Below are positions 25,762-35,051 of a stretch of DNA of 64,000 nt, piece after piece; the stretch's first letter is position 1; each line of letters opens with the position of its first letter. The DNA comes from Pseudomonas flavescens. Its GTDB lineage: Bacteria > Pseudomonadota > Gammaproteobacteria > Pseudomonadales > Pseudomonadaceae. A model generated the notes under the pieces. That model saw only the letters and a program-made list of their open reading frames with translations. It was not told the DNA's origin and searched no databases. Location of the stretch: positions 3,038,001 to 3,102,000 of the forward strand of contig NZ_JACBYV010000001.1 in the NCBI RefSeq assembly GCF_013408425.1, in the 5' to 3' direction. The position numbers and the translations under genes are program-made.

Positions 25762-28700
25762 TTACCGGGCGCTCTGCGCTACGACTTGCTCGTCCTCGTC
25801 TCGGCGGTGCAGCCACTGATAGAGCGCAGGCAGCACCAGCAGGGTCAGTGCGGTGGAGGAGAGAATTCCGCCGATCACCACGGTCGCCAATGGCCGTTGA
25901 ACTTCGGCCCCCGTACCGGTGGCCAATGCCATGGGCACGAACCCCAGCGAGGCGACCAGGGCGGTCATCAGCACGGGTCGCAGGCGTGTCAGGGCACCCT
26001 CGGTGATCGCCGCGGATAACGGCCGCCCCTCTTCGCGCAGGCTACGGATGAAGGCGATCATCACCAGGCCGTTGAGAACGGCCACGCCGGACAATGCGAT
26101 GAACCCCACGCCGGCAGAGATCGACAGGGGAATATCCCGTAACCACAGCGCCAGCACGCCGCCCGTCAGCGCGAAGGGAATGCCGGTGAATACCACCAGG
26201 CCATCCCTGAGGTTGTTGAACATCATAAACAGCAAGGTCAAGACCAGTAGCAACGCCACCGGCACCACGATCTGCAGCCGCTTGGCCGCTGATTGCAGCT
26301 GCTCGAACTGACCGCCCCAGGTCGTCCAGTAGCCCGTGGGTATCTGCACCCCTTGCTCGATACGTTGCCCGGCTTCCTCCACGAACGAGCCCAGATCGCG
26401 ACCACGGACGTTGGCACTGACCACGACCAGGCGCTTGCCGTTTTCACGACTGACCTGATTGGGCCCCAGCACCAGATCGAGGCTGGCGACATCCGCCAGG
26501 GTAATGAACTCGATCTGATCCGCGGCACTGCCAGGGCGCGGCGCAATGGGGATGGGCAGACGTGACAGGCCCTCCACATCGGTACGCAGTTGATCCGCAA
26601 GACGCACCACGATAGCGAAGCGCCGGTCGCCCTCGAACACGGTACCGGCCTGCTGCCCACCTACCGCGAAGGCGATGGTGTCCTGCACGTCGCCGATGTT
26701 CAGGCCGTAGCGCGCGACCTTTTCGCGGTCGACGTTGATGGTCAGCATCGGCAAGCCGGACGTCTGCTCGACCTTGACCTCGGAAGCACCGCTGATCGAT
26801 TCCAGCACCTCGGAGATTTCGCCAGCCGTCTTGTTGAGCACGTCCATGTCGTCACCAAACACCTTGACCGCCACGTCGCTCCTCACGCCGGAAATGAGCT
26901 CGTTGAAGCGCAGTTGAATCGGTTGCGACAGCTCGTAGTTGCTCCCGGCCACCGTGGCACTGACACGCTGCAGATCGGCGATGAGGGCTTCGCGTGACTT
27001 GTCCGGATCCGGCCACTGTTCTTTAGGCTTGAGCATCACGTAAGCGTCGGAAATATTCGGCGGCATCGGGTCGGCGGCGATTTCCGCGGTGCCGGTTCGG
27101 GCGAACACGCGCTCGATCTCCGGCATGTTTTCCATCAGCGCGGTTTCCAGGCGGCGCTGCATTTCCACGGATTGCGTCAGGCTGGTTCCGGGTACCCGCA
27201 GCGCCTGCAGTGCGAAGTCGCCCTCGCTCAGGCTGGGCACGAACTCGCTGCCCATGCGCGTGGCGACCAGAGCGGACAGCGCGACCACCACCAGAGCGGC
27301 TGCGAACACCGGGGTACGATGGCTCATCACCCAGGCCAGAACCGGCTGGTAGGCGCGGCGGGCCGAGCGCATGACCACGCCTTCCTCTTCCTTCACCTTG
27401 CCGGTGATGAACAGGGCAATGGCGGCGGGCACGAAGGTCACGGAAAGGATCATCGCCCCCAGCAGCGCAATCACCACCGTGAACGCCATGGGGTGGAACA
27501 TCTTGCCCTCGACCCCGGTGAGGGCAAAGATCGGCAGGTAAACGACCATGATGATCAACTGACCGAAGATCAGCGGACGCCTGGCCTCTCTGGACGCCGC
27601 GAACACCTCGCGGAATCGCTCGGCGCGGGTCAGCATGCGACCGTGGTGCTGCTGGGCATGGGCCAGCCGGCGGATCGAGTTTTCCACGATCACCACCGCA
27701 CCATCGACGATGATGCCGAAGTCCAGCGCCCCCAGGCTCATGAGGTTGGCGCTGACGTTGTTGGCGAACATCCCGGTGAAGGTGAACAGCATCGACAGCG
27801 GAATCACCATCGCGGTGATGATCGCCGCACGGATATTGCCCAGGAAGAGGAACAGCACCGCGATGACCAGAATCGCCCCTTCGATGAGGTTCTTCTTGAC
27901 GGTGGCGATGGCCTTGTCGACCAGGTTGGTTCGGTCATACACGGCGACGGCCACCACCCCTTTCGGCAGCGAGCGGTTGATCTCCACCAGCTTGGCCGAT
28001 ACGGCCTGAGACACGCTGCGACTGTTCTCGCCGATCAGCATGAACACGGTGCCGAGGACCACCTCACGGCCGTTCTCGGTTGCGGCGCCGGTGCGCAGTT
28101 CACGGCCGATCTGCACCTGCGCCACATCACTGACGCGAATCGGCGTGCCACCGGCGTTCGAAACGATGATGTTGGCGATGTCTTTCTCGTCCGATACCTG
28201 CCCCGGTGCGCGAACCACCAGCTGTTCGCCGTTACGCTCGATGAAACCCGCGCCCACGTTGGCATTGTTGCGTTCGAGCGCAGTGATCAGGTCGCTCAGG
28301 GTCAGCCGGTAGGCAGCCAGTCGCCTGGGATCCGGGGCGACCTGAAACTCCTTGGCGAAACCGCCGATGGTGTTGATCTCCGCAACGCCGGGCACGTTGC
28401 GCAATTGCGGCTTGATGATCCAGTCCTGGATGACGCGCAGATCGGTGGCGGTGTAGGCGCTACCGTCCTCCTTGGTGGCGCCGGGCTGGGCTTCGACGGT
28501 CCACAGAAAGATCTCCCCCAGCCCTGTGGAAATCGGCCCCATGGCCGTTTCCGCGTTGACGGGAAGTTGCGCGCGGGCCATCTGCAGGCGTTCGTTGACC
28601 AGTTGCCTGGCGAAGTACAGGTCCGTACCGTCTTCGAAAATCACCGTGACCTGGGAAAACCCGGAGCGCGACAGAGAACGTGTCTGTATCAGTTGCGGCA

Positions 28701-28926
28701 GACCTGCCATCGCGGTTTCGATGGGAAAGGTCACACGCTGTTCGGTTTCCTGTGGCGAAAAGCCTGCTGCAGCGGTGTTGATCTGCACCTGGACGTTGGT
28801 GATATCGGGGACGGCATCGATCGGCAGCTTCTGATAGCTGGCGATCCCGATACCTGCCATTGCGAGTACGAAAAGCAGCACGACGAAGCGCTGCTCGATA
28901 GCGAACTGGATGATACGCTCGAACAT
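25762..28926 (-). CDS. czcA: Heavy-metal RND efflux pump CzcA
   Basis: 1054 residues; an inner-membrane RND proton/cation antiporter of the heavy-metal (HME) class that exports Zn, Cd and Co. The N-terminus MFERIIQFAIEQRFVVLLF, PDITNVQVQINT and the proton-relay/HME motif DFGIIVDGAVVIVEN in transmembrane helix 4 are intact; the last helices are FVPMALATGTGAEVQRPLATV. It begins 21 bases after czcB in the czcCBA operon. No terminator is obvious in the 149 bases before the AraC gene. Confidence 0.96.
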   Translation of the reverse strand: MFERIIQFAIEQRFVVLLFVLAMAGIGIASYQKLPIDAVPDITNVQVQINTAAAGFSPQETEQRVTFPIETAMAGLPQLIQTRSLSRSGFSQVTVIFEDGTDLYFARQLVNERLQMARAQLPVNAETAMGPISTGLGEIFLWTVEAQPGATKEDGSAYTATDLRVIQDWIIKPQLRNVPGVAEINTIGGFAKEFQVAPDPRRLAAYRLTLSDLITALERNNANVGAGFIERNGEQLVVRAPGQVSDEKDIANIIVSNAGGTPIRVSDVAQVQIGRELRTGAATENGREVVLGTVFMLIGENSRSVSQAVSAKLVEINRSLPKGVVAVAVYDRTNLVDKAIATVKKNLIEGAILVIAVLFLFLGNIRAAIITAMVIPLSMLFTFTGMFANNVSANLMSLGALDFGIIVDGAVVIVENSIRRLAHAQQHHGRMLTRAERFREVFAASREARRPLIFGQLIIMVVYLPIFALTGVEGKMFHPMAFTVVIALLGAMILSVTFVPAAIALFITGKVKEEEGVVMRSARRAYQPVLAWVMSHRTPVFAAALVVVALSALVATRMGSEFVPSLSEGDFALQALRVPGTSLTQSVEMQRRLETALMENMPEIERVFARTGTAEIAADPMPPNISDAYVMLKPKEQWPDPDKSREALIADLQRVSATVAGSNYELSQPIQLRFNELISGVRSDVAVKVFGDDMDVLNKTAGEISEVLESISGASEVKVEQTSGLPMLTINVDREKVARYGLNIGDVQDTIAFAVGGQQAGTVFEGDRRFAIVVRLADQLRTDVEGLSRLPIPIAPRPGSAADQIEFITLADVASLDLVLGPNQVSRENGKRLVVVSANVRGRDLGSFVEEAGQRIEQGVQIPTGYWTTWGGQFEQLQSAAKRLQIVVPVALLLVLTLLFMMFNNLRDGLVVFTGIPFALTGGVLALWLRDIPLSISAGVGFIALSGVAVLNGLVMIAFIRSLREEGRPLSAAITEGALTRLRPVLMTALVASLGFVPMALATGTGAEVQRPLATVVIGGILSSTALTLLVLPALYQWLHRRDEDEQVVAQSAR

Positions 28927-28947
28927 GAGATTTCTCGCTGGTAGCCG

Positions 28948-30456
28948 TCAGTGGGCGTGGTCTGCGGAGCCTTTGCCAAGCTCGGACTTGAGGATGAAGC
29001 TGCCTTGCGCGGCAACCTCGACGCCGGCACTCAAACCCTGCGTGACTTCTACGAAACCATCGCTGGCCACGCCCAGCCTTACCGGCTGAGCGACGAATCC
29101 GTTGTCGACCCTGACGAACACCTGAGGCTGCTCATCGATACGCTGCACGGCAGTTGCAGGAATGGTGACGGCAACCTCACGGGATGCGGTCGCCACCTCG
29201 ATGGCGACGGGCAAGCCAGGCCGCCAGGCACCATCGGGGTTGGTCAGAACCGCACGGGCGGTCGCGGTGCGCGTCTGCTCGCCCAGCAGGCTGCCGATAT
29301 AGGAAATACTGCCCTGAACTTGGGTCTGCAGCTCAGGTGACAGCACCTGAACCTGCTTGCCGACCTGAATGGCCGCCAGGTCCTTTGGCGCGACGTTGAA
29401 CGTGGCCCACACATGATTCAGATCGGTGAGCGTGAAGGCGTTGCTCGATGCATCGACCACCTCGCCCAGCACGAAATGCTTCTCCACGACGGTGCCGTCG
29501 AACGGTGCACGCAGCTCGTAGCGATTACCCTGGGATAACGCTCCCTGCCCACCCAGCGCGTTCATCTTCTGCCTGGCATTGCCGAGCGCGATATCCGCCT
29601 CCTGCGAAAGCTGGCGTGCCTGCAGATAGTCCTGCTCGGCGGAGATGCCGTCCTTCCATAGCTGCTTCTCGCGGTCGAGGGTGGTTCTGGCCAACTCGCT
29701 GCGGCGCTGTGCTGCGGCGAGCTCGCTGCGCTGATCGGAAATCTGCTGGCTGGCGATTACCGCCAGTGTCTGGCCCTTGCGGACCATGTCGCCCAGATTG
29801 ACGGGTACGCTTTCAACCACGCCGGCAATGCGGGGTACCACATGGGCGGTACGATCCTCGTCGAAGCGAATCTCCCCGGGCAGCCGAGCGGTGGAGTCGA
29901 TGACCCGCGGTTGCGATTTCTCGCTCTGGATACCGGCAACGCGAATCTGCTGCTCAGTCAGCTCGAGCAGCCCCTCGGTTTTCGAATAGGCGAATTCGAG
30001 GGATTGCCCCGCACTTCGCACGATGATTTGCGCGTCGAAGAAATGCGGTTCAGCGATGCCGACGCGGCTGACGAACGCTGCCTCCTGCGGCGCGAATACG
30101 AGGGTGACGCGCTCGCCCGAGGCACGCTTCGCTTCAAGGGTGACGGAGGTATCGGTTGACGGCGCAATGGGCTTGCCATCTTTCGACAGGTAAATGGAAA
30201 TCGGCTTCGAACCGTCCTCGCTCTCGGGAGCCACCAACTCCAGGCTGAAGGCACCCCGGGTGTGAATTTCACCACCGTTGGGCCCGACGGCCTCATCACC
30301 ATGCCCGCTCTCGCTGTCCGCATGCCCCTCTTCGGCGTGACTGGCGGCCTCCTCGCTCGCGTGGTCGGCCGCGGGTTCATTCAGGTACCAGGCGCCGCCA
30401 GCGGCCACGCCAATCCCGAGGGCGAGGCTGATCGCCAAGGCCAATTTCTTACTCAT
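28948..30456 (-). CDS. czcB: Periplasmic adaptor CzcB
   Basis: 502 residues; the membrane fusion protein joining CzcA to CzcC. A signal anchor (LALAISLALGIGVAAGGAW) is followed by a His/Glu-rich stretch (HASEEAASHAEEGHADSESG), a likely zinc-binding tail, then an N-terminal accessory domain, an alpha-helical hairpin (SELAAAQRRSELARTTLDRE), lipoyl halves (RIAGVVESVPVNLGDMVRKG; YELRAPFDGTVVEKHF) and beta-barrel. The ATG at 30454-30456 has GGAG five bases upstream; the longer frame to 30555 overlaps the czcC end and is not used. Confidence 0.95.
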   Translation of the reverse strand: MSKKLALAISLALGIGVAAGGAWYLNEPAADHASEEAASHAEEGHADSESGHGDEAVGPNGGEIHTRGAFSLELVAPESEDGSKPISIYLSKDGKPIAPSTDTSVTLEAKRASGERVTLVFAPQEAAFVSRVGIAEPHFFDAQIIVRSAGQSLEFAYSKTEGLLELTEQQIRVAGIQSEKSQPRVIDSTARLPGEIRFDEDRTAHVVPRIAGVVESVPVNLGDMVRKGQTLAVIASQQISDQRSELAAAQRRSELARTTLDREKQLWKDGISAEQDYLQARQLSQEADIALGNARQKMNALGGQGALSQGNRYELRAPFDGTVVEKHFVLGEVVDASSNAFTLTDLNHVWATFNVAPKDLAAIQVGKQVQVLSPELQTQVQGSISYIGSLLGEQTRTATARAVLTNPDGAWRPGLPVAIEVATASREVAVTIPATAVQRIDEQPQVFVRVDNGFVAQPVRLGVASDGFVEVTQGLSAGVEVAAQGSFILKSELGKGSADHAH

Positions 30457-30551
30457 GAATACTCCCGAATGGATAAGCCAGGCACCTAGCAAAGCGGTAG
30501 GCGGCCCATGGCGACTCTGAAAATGGAAACCTGGGTGATGAGTGCCGAGGC

Positions 30552-31808
30552 TCACTCGACAGCGGTGACGTCACCGAGGATGCGTTCGAGCTGCACCCAC
30601 GACTCGGTGGCCGCAGACAACGCCTGGATGTATTGCGCACGGGACTGGATCAAGGTGCGCTGCGCGTCGAGCACATCGAGGAAGCCGAACTTGCCCATCT
30701 CGAAACCACGGGCAGTGCTTTCGACGGCGCTCTGGGCCGAGGGCAGAATCATCGATTCGAAGGAACGGATTTCCTCTTTGGCCATCAGCCACTGGTCAGC
30801 TGAAGTCGCGACTTCGTTGCGCAGCCGCAGCTCGGTGGCATTGCGCTGATCACGGCTCTGATCCGCACGACGCGCCGCCGCCAGGATATTTCCCTGATTG
30901 CGATTGAAGAGCGGCAGGGGCATGGACAGCCCAACCAGGTTCACACGCTCGCGGTCCGCAGCGCTGTACTGGCTGCCAAGGCTGACATCCAGATCAGGGA
31001 TGCGCTGTGTTCTTTCCAGCGCGAAAGAAGCCTCCTGTTGTTCGATGGCAAGCTTCGCAGAACGCAACTCGGCACTGCTGGCAAGTGCCGACAGCAAACG
31101 GGCAACCGGTGGCAGCTCCGGGATACGGGTCGCATCACCTTGCAACCGAAGCGTGTCGGCAACCTGCTCCTCGCCCAGAACGAGGCGCAGACGAGCCTTG
31201 GCGATGCCCTGATCACGGGTGGCTCGGCTGGACTCCAACTGCAGCTCGGCAAGTTGCACCCGAGCACGCGTCAGCTCTATTGGTGAAACCTTGCCAGCCT
31301 TGACCCTGCCCTGCGCAATGCCGAGCGCGCGTTGCGCAACTTCACGGGACTCATTGGCCAGTTCGACACGCATACCGGCCTGCAGCGCGCCGTAAAAAGC
31401 CTGGATGACGTCCGCCCTCAGTGCATTGCGACTTTGCTCCACCGTGACGGCCGCGACATCCATGCCACGCTCGGCGAGCTCGACACGTGCGCCGCGCTTG
31501 CCACCCAGCTCGATGGGCTGAGTCAGTTGCACGGTGGTGGTCCGCGTATCGCTGCGGGTGTCTTCAACCTCCCACGACAACTGCGGGTTGGGCAGCAAGC
31601 CTGCCTGCCTGCGCTCGGCCTCGCTGATATCCAGCTCCCACCCGGCAGCCGCCAGCGTGGGGTTGTTCTGCTGGGAAAGCCGCAGCGCTTCAGGCAGCGT
31701 CAGAGCCGCTGCACGGGCATTGGCCTGCCCCACCCATAGAAAAGCCGTCGCAGCGAGCACCAGCGTCATGCCTCGTGGGCATCCAAACAAACCTGGATTG
31801 GCAAACAA
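30552..31808 (-). CDS. czcC: Outer-membrane factor CzcC
   Basis: 418 residues; a TolC-like outer-membrane channel (OEP family) with paired coiled-coil repeats (LPEALRLSQQNNPTLAAAGWELD; LRSAKLAIEQQEASFALERTQ). Likely start is TTG at 31806-31808, which has GAGGG eight bases upstream and gives a signal peptide with a positive charge (CPRGMTLVLAATAFLWVGQANA). The inner ATG at 31769 would leave an uncharged signal and poor ribosome site. First gene of czcCBA, divergent from czcRS. Confidence 0.93.
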   Translation of the reverse strand: MFANPGLFGCPRGMTLVLAATAFLWVGQANARAAALTLPEALRLSQQNNPTLAAAGWELDISEAERRQAGLLPNPQLSWEVEDTRSDTRTTTVQLTQPIELGGKRGARVELAERGMDVAAVTVEQSRNALRADVIQAFYGALQAGMRVELANESREVAQRALGIAQGRVKAGKVSPIELTRARVQLAELQLESSRATRDQGIAKARLRLVLGEEQVADTLRLQGDATRIPELPPVARLLSALASSAELRSAKLAIEQQEASFALERTQRIPDLDVSLGSQYSAADRERVNLVGLSMPLPLFNRNQGNILAAARRADQSRDQRNATELRLRNEVATSADQWLMAKEEIRSFESMILPSAQSAVESTARGFEMGKFGFLDVLDAQRTLIQSRAQYIQALSAATESWVQLERILGDVTAVE

Positions 31809-31933
31809 TTGTTAAGCCCTCAATCAATACGGTATCGGTGCCGCAATGGGGCAGCCAAACGACCGATGATTATTCGAAGTAGTGATTGGGGCTAAATCTA
31901 ATTAGGCGCACTTATCGTCAAGGTGACCGCAGC

Positions 31934-31949
31934 ATTACAAATATGTAAT
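31934..31949. promoter_or_regulatory. Predicted CzcR/CopR-type box before czcCBA
   Basis: ATTACA-AATA-TGTAAT, a perfect palindrome in the 423-bp czcC-czcR divergent region, 126 bases before the czcC start codon. It has the form of CopR/CzcR response-regulator sites. Related boxes occur at 34325, 35001 and 36487. Confidence 0.65.
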
Positions 31950-32119
31950 CCACTCTTTCGGCAAAAACTTTTGCATTAAGATCGCCTCGCCAAATAATCC
32001 TGCCGGCAAGCGCACAGGTCGCTCGGTCCCTCGCGAACCCAACGTACTCACGAACGGGTCGGTGCCGTCAAAGGGCTGCGTCAGGTTGCCACAGCCCCCG
32101 TAAATAGCGGCCAAGAGCC

Positions 32120-32150
32120 TTTACCCTGAAGTGACTACAGGGTTTAGACT
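32120..32150 (+). promoter_or_regulatory. MerR-family (CadR/PbrR-like) operator-promoter of czcRS
   Basis: Dyad ACCCT-GAAGTGACTAC-AGGGT (32123-32143) lies between TTTACC (-35, 32120-32125) and TAGACT (-10, 32145-32150), a 19-bp spacer. Long spacer plus dyad is the mark of MerR-type metal-activated promoters, and the arms match the CadR/PbrR type. It points toward czcR, whose ATG is 82 bases downstream. No merR-family gene is in the window, so the regulator would act from elsewhere. Confidence 0.72.
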
Positions 32151-32231
32151 TTCTTGATTCGTCACAGGATTTCGTCCCCCAAGAATAACGTCCAGAACAA
32201 CCCCCGAATCAATCTCTTCAGGTAACTCACT

Positions 32232-32906
32232 ATGCGAATCCTAATTATCGAGGATGAGCCAAAAACTGCCGAATATCTCCATCAGGGCCTCAGCGAAAGC
32301 GGTTATGTGGTAGATAGAGCTGCAACAGGTATCGATGGATTACATCTGGTCAAACAACATATCTATGATCTGGTAATACTCGATGTGAACCTGCCGGAAA
32401 TGGACGGCTGGGGAGTGCTCGAGAACATCAGGCGCAGCACCAGCACACGGGTCATCATGCTCACGGCCCGCGGCAGGCTGGCCGACAAGATCAAAGGGCT
32501 GGACCTTGGCGCGGACGACTATCTGGTGAAGCCGTTCGAGTTTCCCGAGCTGCTGGCCAGGGTCAGGTCACTGCTGCGGCGCACGGAGCACGCGCCGGTA
32601 CCAGACGTCTTGAAGGTGGCCGATCTCGAGCTGGACCCGGGCCGGCACCGGGCGTTCCGTGGTGCTCAGCGAATCGACCTGACGACCAAGGAGTTCGCAT
32701 TACTTCACCTGCTGATGCGCCGCTCGGGTGAAGTGCTCTCACGTACGCAAATCATCTCACTGGTGTGGGACATGAACTTCGACTGCGACACCAACGTGGT
32801 CGAAGTCTCCATTCGACGCCTGCGCGCCAAGATCGACGACCCGTTCGACCACAAGCTGATCCACACCCTCAGAGGCGTTGGCTACGTACTCGAGGAACGC
32901 CCTTGA
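32232..32906 (+). CDS. czcR: Response regulator CzcR
   Basis: 224 residues, OmpR/PhoB type. The receiver domain has acidic pocket EDE (7-9), phospho-acceptor Asp in [13 protein letters not shown] (about 51), Thr in MLTARG and Lys in LVKPFE. The winged-helix DNA-binding domain (about 125-224) has [17 protein letters not shown] and [12 protein letters not shown]. It should activate czcCBA on zinc/cadmium sensing by CzcS. In Pseudomonas aeruginosa CzcR also represses oprD. It overlaps the czcS start. Confidence 0.95.
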   Translation: MRILIIEDEPKTAEYLHQGLSESGYVVDRAATGIDGLHLVKQHIYDLVILDVNLPEMDGWGVLENIRRSTSTRVIMLTARGRLADKIKGLDLGADDYLVKPFEFPELLARVRSLLRRTEHAPVPDVLKVADLELDPGRHRAFRGAQRIDLTTKEFALLHLLMRRSGEVLSRTQIISLVWDMNFDCDTNVVEVSIRRLRAKIDDPFDHKLIHTLRGVGYVLEERP

Positions 32907-34285
32907 AGCCCGCCAGCCTGTCCATGCGCCTCGGCCTCTCGGTGGTGTTCATGGGGGCCGCGCTGGTGGTACTGCTGACCATACTGGCCTACTTCGCACT
33001 GACCCACGAGCTGTCTTCACTGGCGACCGAGAGCCTGCGCGGCAAGCTCAGCCAGATGGAGCACAGGCTCGCCGAAGACAAGCTGACCACACGCGACCTG
33101 AAGGACCAGCCACACGAACTGCTCGACCTGGTGCTCGGCCACGACAACCTGCGCCTGACCATCTATGAATCGGGCGCCCAGGTACGCGAGCTGCTCAGCA
33201 TCAACGATCTGCCCGCCGCCTCGCCTGCCAGTGACATCGCACTGGGCACGATCAGCTACGAAAAAAGCACCGATAGCCGCGACCACAACATCCTCATCGC
33301 CACGACGGCGATGCGCCTTGTCGATGGCGAAAAGATCATCGTCCGCCTCGCCATGGACCGAACCAGCGACGAAGACCTGCTCAGCGCCTACTTCAAGTCG
33401 ACCCTGGCGGCACTGCCGTTCGTGCTTCTGTTCATCGGGGCCGGTGCGTGGTGGGTGGTGCAGCGTGGGCTCAAACCGCTGAAGCGCTTTGGCAAGATAG
33501 CCTCACTGGTATCCACGCAGGACCTGACCCACCGCATACCGGTGGAACGTCTTCCCAAAGAGCTGGGCGAATTGGCCGAAGGCATCAATTTCATGCTTCA
33601 TCGCCTCGATGGTGGCGTTCAACAGCTCTCGCAGTTCTCCGACGACCTCGCGCACGAACTGCGCTCGCCCATCTCGAACCTGATGGGCAAGGCCCAGGTG
33701 TCGCTGTCCAGGCAACGAACTCAGGAAGAGTACAAGGCGGTTCTCGAAAGCAGTATCGAAGAGCTCGAAAGAGTCACTCGCATCGTTTCCGACATGCTGT
33801 TCATCGCCCACGTCAGCCACCCGGCTGCGCTGGTGAAATTCGAAGCGATCAGCCTGGGCGATGAAGTGAGCCGGGTTGTCGATCTGTTCCAGATGGCAGC
33901 AGAAGAAAAGCACATAACCCTGGCCATCGAAGGCGCCGGCGAGGTGCGCGGTGACCGCCTGATGATCCAGCGCGCCATTTCCAACCTGCTGTCCAACGCG
34001 ATCAGGCACACACCGACAGGCAATAGCATCGACCTGAGCATCGAAGAGCGGGAAGGCTCGACGATACTGTCCATCCGCAACCCCGGCAGCGGTATCGCGC
34101 AGCAGCACCTGCCGCATATCTTCGAACGTTTCTATCGCGTCGATGCCAGCCGCTGCCGTGCAGATGGCGGTACCGGGCTGGGGCTGTCCATCGTGCGCTC
34201 GATCATGAGCCTGCACCACGGCAGTGTCAGTGTGGATTCCACCGTTGGAGGAACGACGCTCTTCCGGCTGACCTTTGCGCACTAG
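32903..34285 (+). CDS. czcS: Sensor histidine kinase CzcS
   Basis: 460 residues. Two membrane segments ([21 protein letters not shown], about 13-33; [19 protein letters not shown], about 170-190) bracket a periplasmic metal-sensing domain. HAMP, the HisKA domain with H-box [13 protein letters not shown], and the HATPase domain with N-box NLLSNAIRH and G-box GTGLGLSIV follow. Best start is TTG at 32903, which overlaps the czcR stop (TTGA) and has GAGGA six bases before it; ATG at 32924 would lack a site. Confidence 0.93.
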   Translation: MKPASLSMRLGLSVVFMGAALVVLLTILAYFALTHELSSLATESLRGKLSQMEHRLAEDKLTTRDLKDQPHELLDLVLGHDNLRLTIYESGAQVRELLSINDLPAASPASDIALGTISYEKSTDSRDHNILIATTAMRLVDGEKIIVRLAMDRTSDEDLLSAYFKSTLAALPFVLLFIGAGAWWVVQRGLKPLKRFGKIASLVSTQDLTHRIPVERLPKELGELAEGINFMLHRLDGGVQQLSQFSDDLAHELRSPISNLMGKAQVSLSRQRTQEEYKAVLESSIEELERVTRIVSDMLFIAHVSHPAALVKFEAISLGDEVSRVVDLFQMAAEEKHITLAIEGAGEVRGDRLMIQRAISNLLSNAIRHTPTGNSIDLSIEEREGSTILSIRNPGSGIAQQHLPHIFERFYRVDASRCRADGGTGLGLSIVRSIMSLHHGSVSVDSTVGGTTLFRLTFAH

Positions 34286-34324
34286 AACGTCCTGTTCATC
34301 GCCTACGTTTCACCGGGAGGATTT

Positions 34325-34340
34325 CTGTCAACAATGTAAT
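34325..34340. promoter_or_regulatory. Partial CzcR-like box before the DUF2790 gene
   Basis: CTGTCA-ACAA-TGTAAT: one perfect TGTAAT half-site and one degenerate half-site with the same 4-base spacing as the czcC box. Ends 67 bases before the ATG of the DUF2790 gene. Confidence 0.45.
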
Positions 34341-34407
34341 GGTGACGCCACGCTGGCGATAGTATCGACAACCGATAATGACTGCACATTTAAAGAGGAG
34401 TGCAGTT

Positions 34408-34737
34408 ATGAACGTCAGCAAGTATCTGGTTGCCTTTGTACTACTGGGCGGTGCATCTTTCGCTCAGGCCAAAGTGTCCGTCGAGAAACTCAACGAGAAG
34501 TACCAGAACGAAAGTACCGTGACCATGCAGGAATATGCGGCGAGCACGGGCAAGCCCGCCCCGCTGATTCGTGACTATGCCTATGGCATGAAAATCGACG
34601 TGGCCAAGCTGGTGCACACGACCAAGGACATCAGCACCTGCGGCAACTTCAAGAAGATCATGAGTTACGAAGACTCCCAAGGAACGCTGCATTCCGTGCG
34701 TTATACGATGCAAGGACAATGCGTCAACCAGCGATGA
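34408..34737 (+). CDS. DUF2790 periplasmic protein
   Basis: 109 residues. Signal peptide MNVSKYLVAFVLLGGASFAQA, then a DUF2790-like domain ending with two cysteines (STCGNFKKIMSYED; YTMQGQCVNQR) that could form a disulfide. This Pseudomonas family is often found beside copper/zinc two-component systems, but its function is not known. The ATG follows AAAGAGGAG. It lies 122 bases after czcS with a partial CzcR-like box in between, and a strong terminator follows. Confidence 0.85.
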   Translation: MNVSKYLVAFVLLGGASFAQAKVSVEKLNEKYQNESTVTMQEYAASTGKPAPLIRDYAYGMKIDVAKLVHTTKDISTCGNFKKIMSYEDSQGTLHSVRYTMQGQCVNQR

Positions 34738-34758
34738 CTCAGCCGTGCCGCATAGCGA

Positions 34759-34783
34759 AGCCGCCTCCCCAGGCGGCTTTTTA
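34759..34783 (+). terminator. Terminator after the DUF2790 gene
   Basis: Stem AGCCGCCT/AGGCGGCT with CCCC loop, then TTTTATT, 22 bases past the stop codon. Confidence 0.88.
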
Positions 34784-34845
34784 TTGCCTGCGATTCGCTG
34801 GGCCCTGAACAGGAAAGTGGCGCTCCAGCGTTACCGACCACGCAT

Positions 34846-34870
34846 AAAAAAGGCGCCCACCAAGGGCGCC
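34846..34870 (-). terminator. Terminator for the porin transcript and/or candidate sRNA
   Basis: On the minus strand GGCGCCC-TTGGT-GGGCGCC followed by TTTTTT. It is 180 bases beyond the porin stop codon, far for a simple mRNA terminator. Confidence 0.88.
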
Positions 34871-34956
34871 AGGATTCACCTCTTCCAAAGGAGCACGAAT
34901 GCTTCAAAGGTGAATGGGGTAAGCGTTCGAAACGTTCCGAACGCGGTAAGAGACAT
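34846..34956 (-). ncRNA. Candidate structured small RNA next to the OprD porin gene
   Basis: About 111 bases of the minus strand fold into three hairpins: GCGTTCG/CGAACGC (34923-34944), ATTCACCT/AGGTGAAT (34874-34915, with a nested GCA/TGC pair) and a GGCGCCC/GGGCGCC terminator with six T. A TATAGT -10 box at 34963-34968 has no clear -35, but a CzcR-like box lies 33 bases farther upstream (35001-35016), suggesting activator dependence. No protein is encoded. The alternative is that the region is just a long porin 3' UTR with terminator. Not a family I recognise. Confidence 0.45.
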
Positions 34957-35000
34957 GCAATGACTATATCCACCGAAGATAACGAGAGCGTGGTAGGCAC

Positions 35001-35016
35001 ATTACAATCCTGTCAC
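35001..35016. promoter_or_regulatory. Partial CzcR-like box upstream of the candidate sRNA
   Basis: ATTACA-ATCC-TGTCAC: a perfect ATTACA half-site and a degenerate half-site at the czcC-box spacing. It sits between the porin stop codon and the candidate sRNA. Confidence 0.45.
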
Positions 35017-35051
35017 CAACCATCATGTCCCGTTAGTTGCAGAGTTCGCCG

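Noticed and set aside
27172..28944. 590-codon plus-strand frame opposite czcA
   Set aside because: His/Gln-rich translation with no family; czcA on the other strand is intact and conserved.
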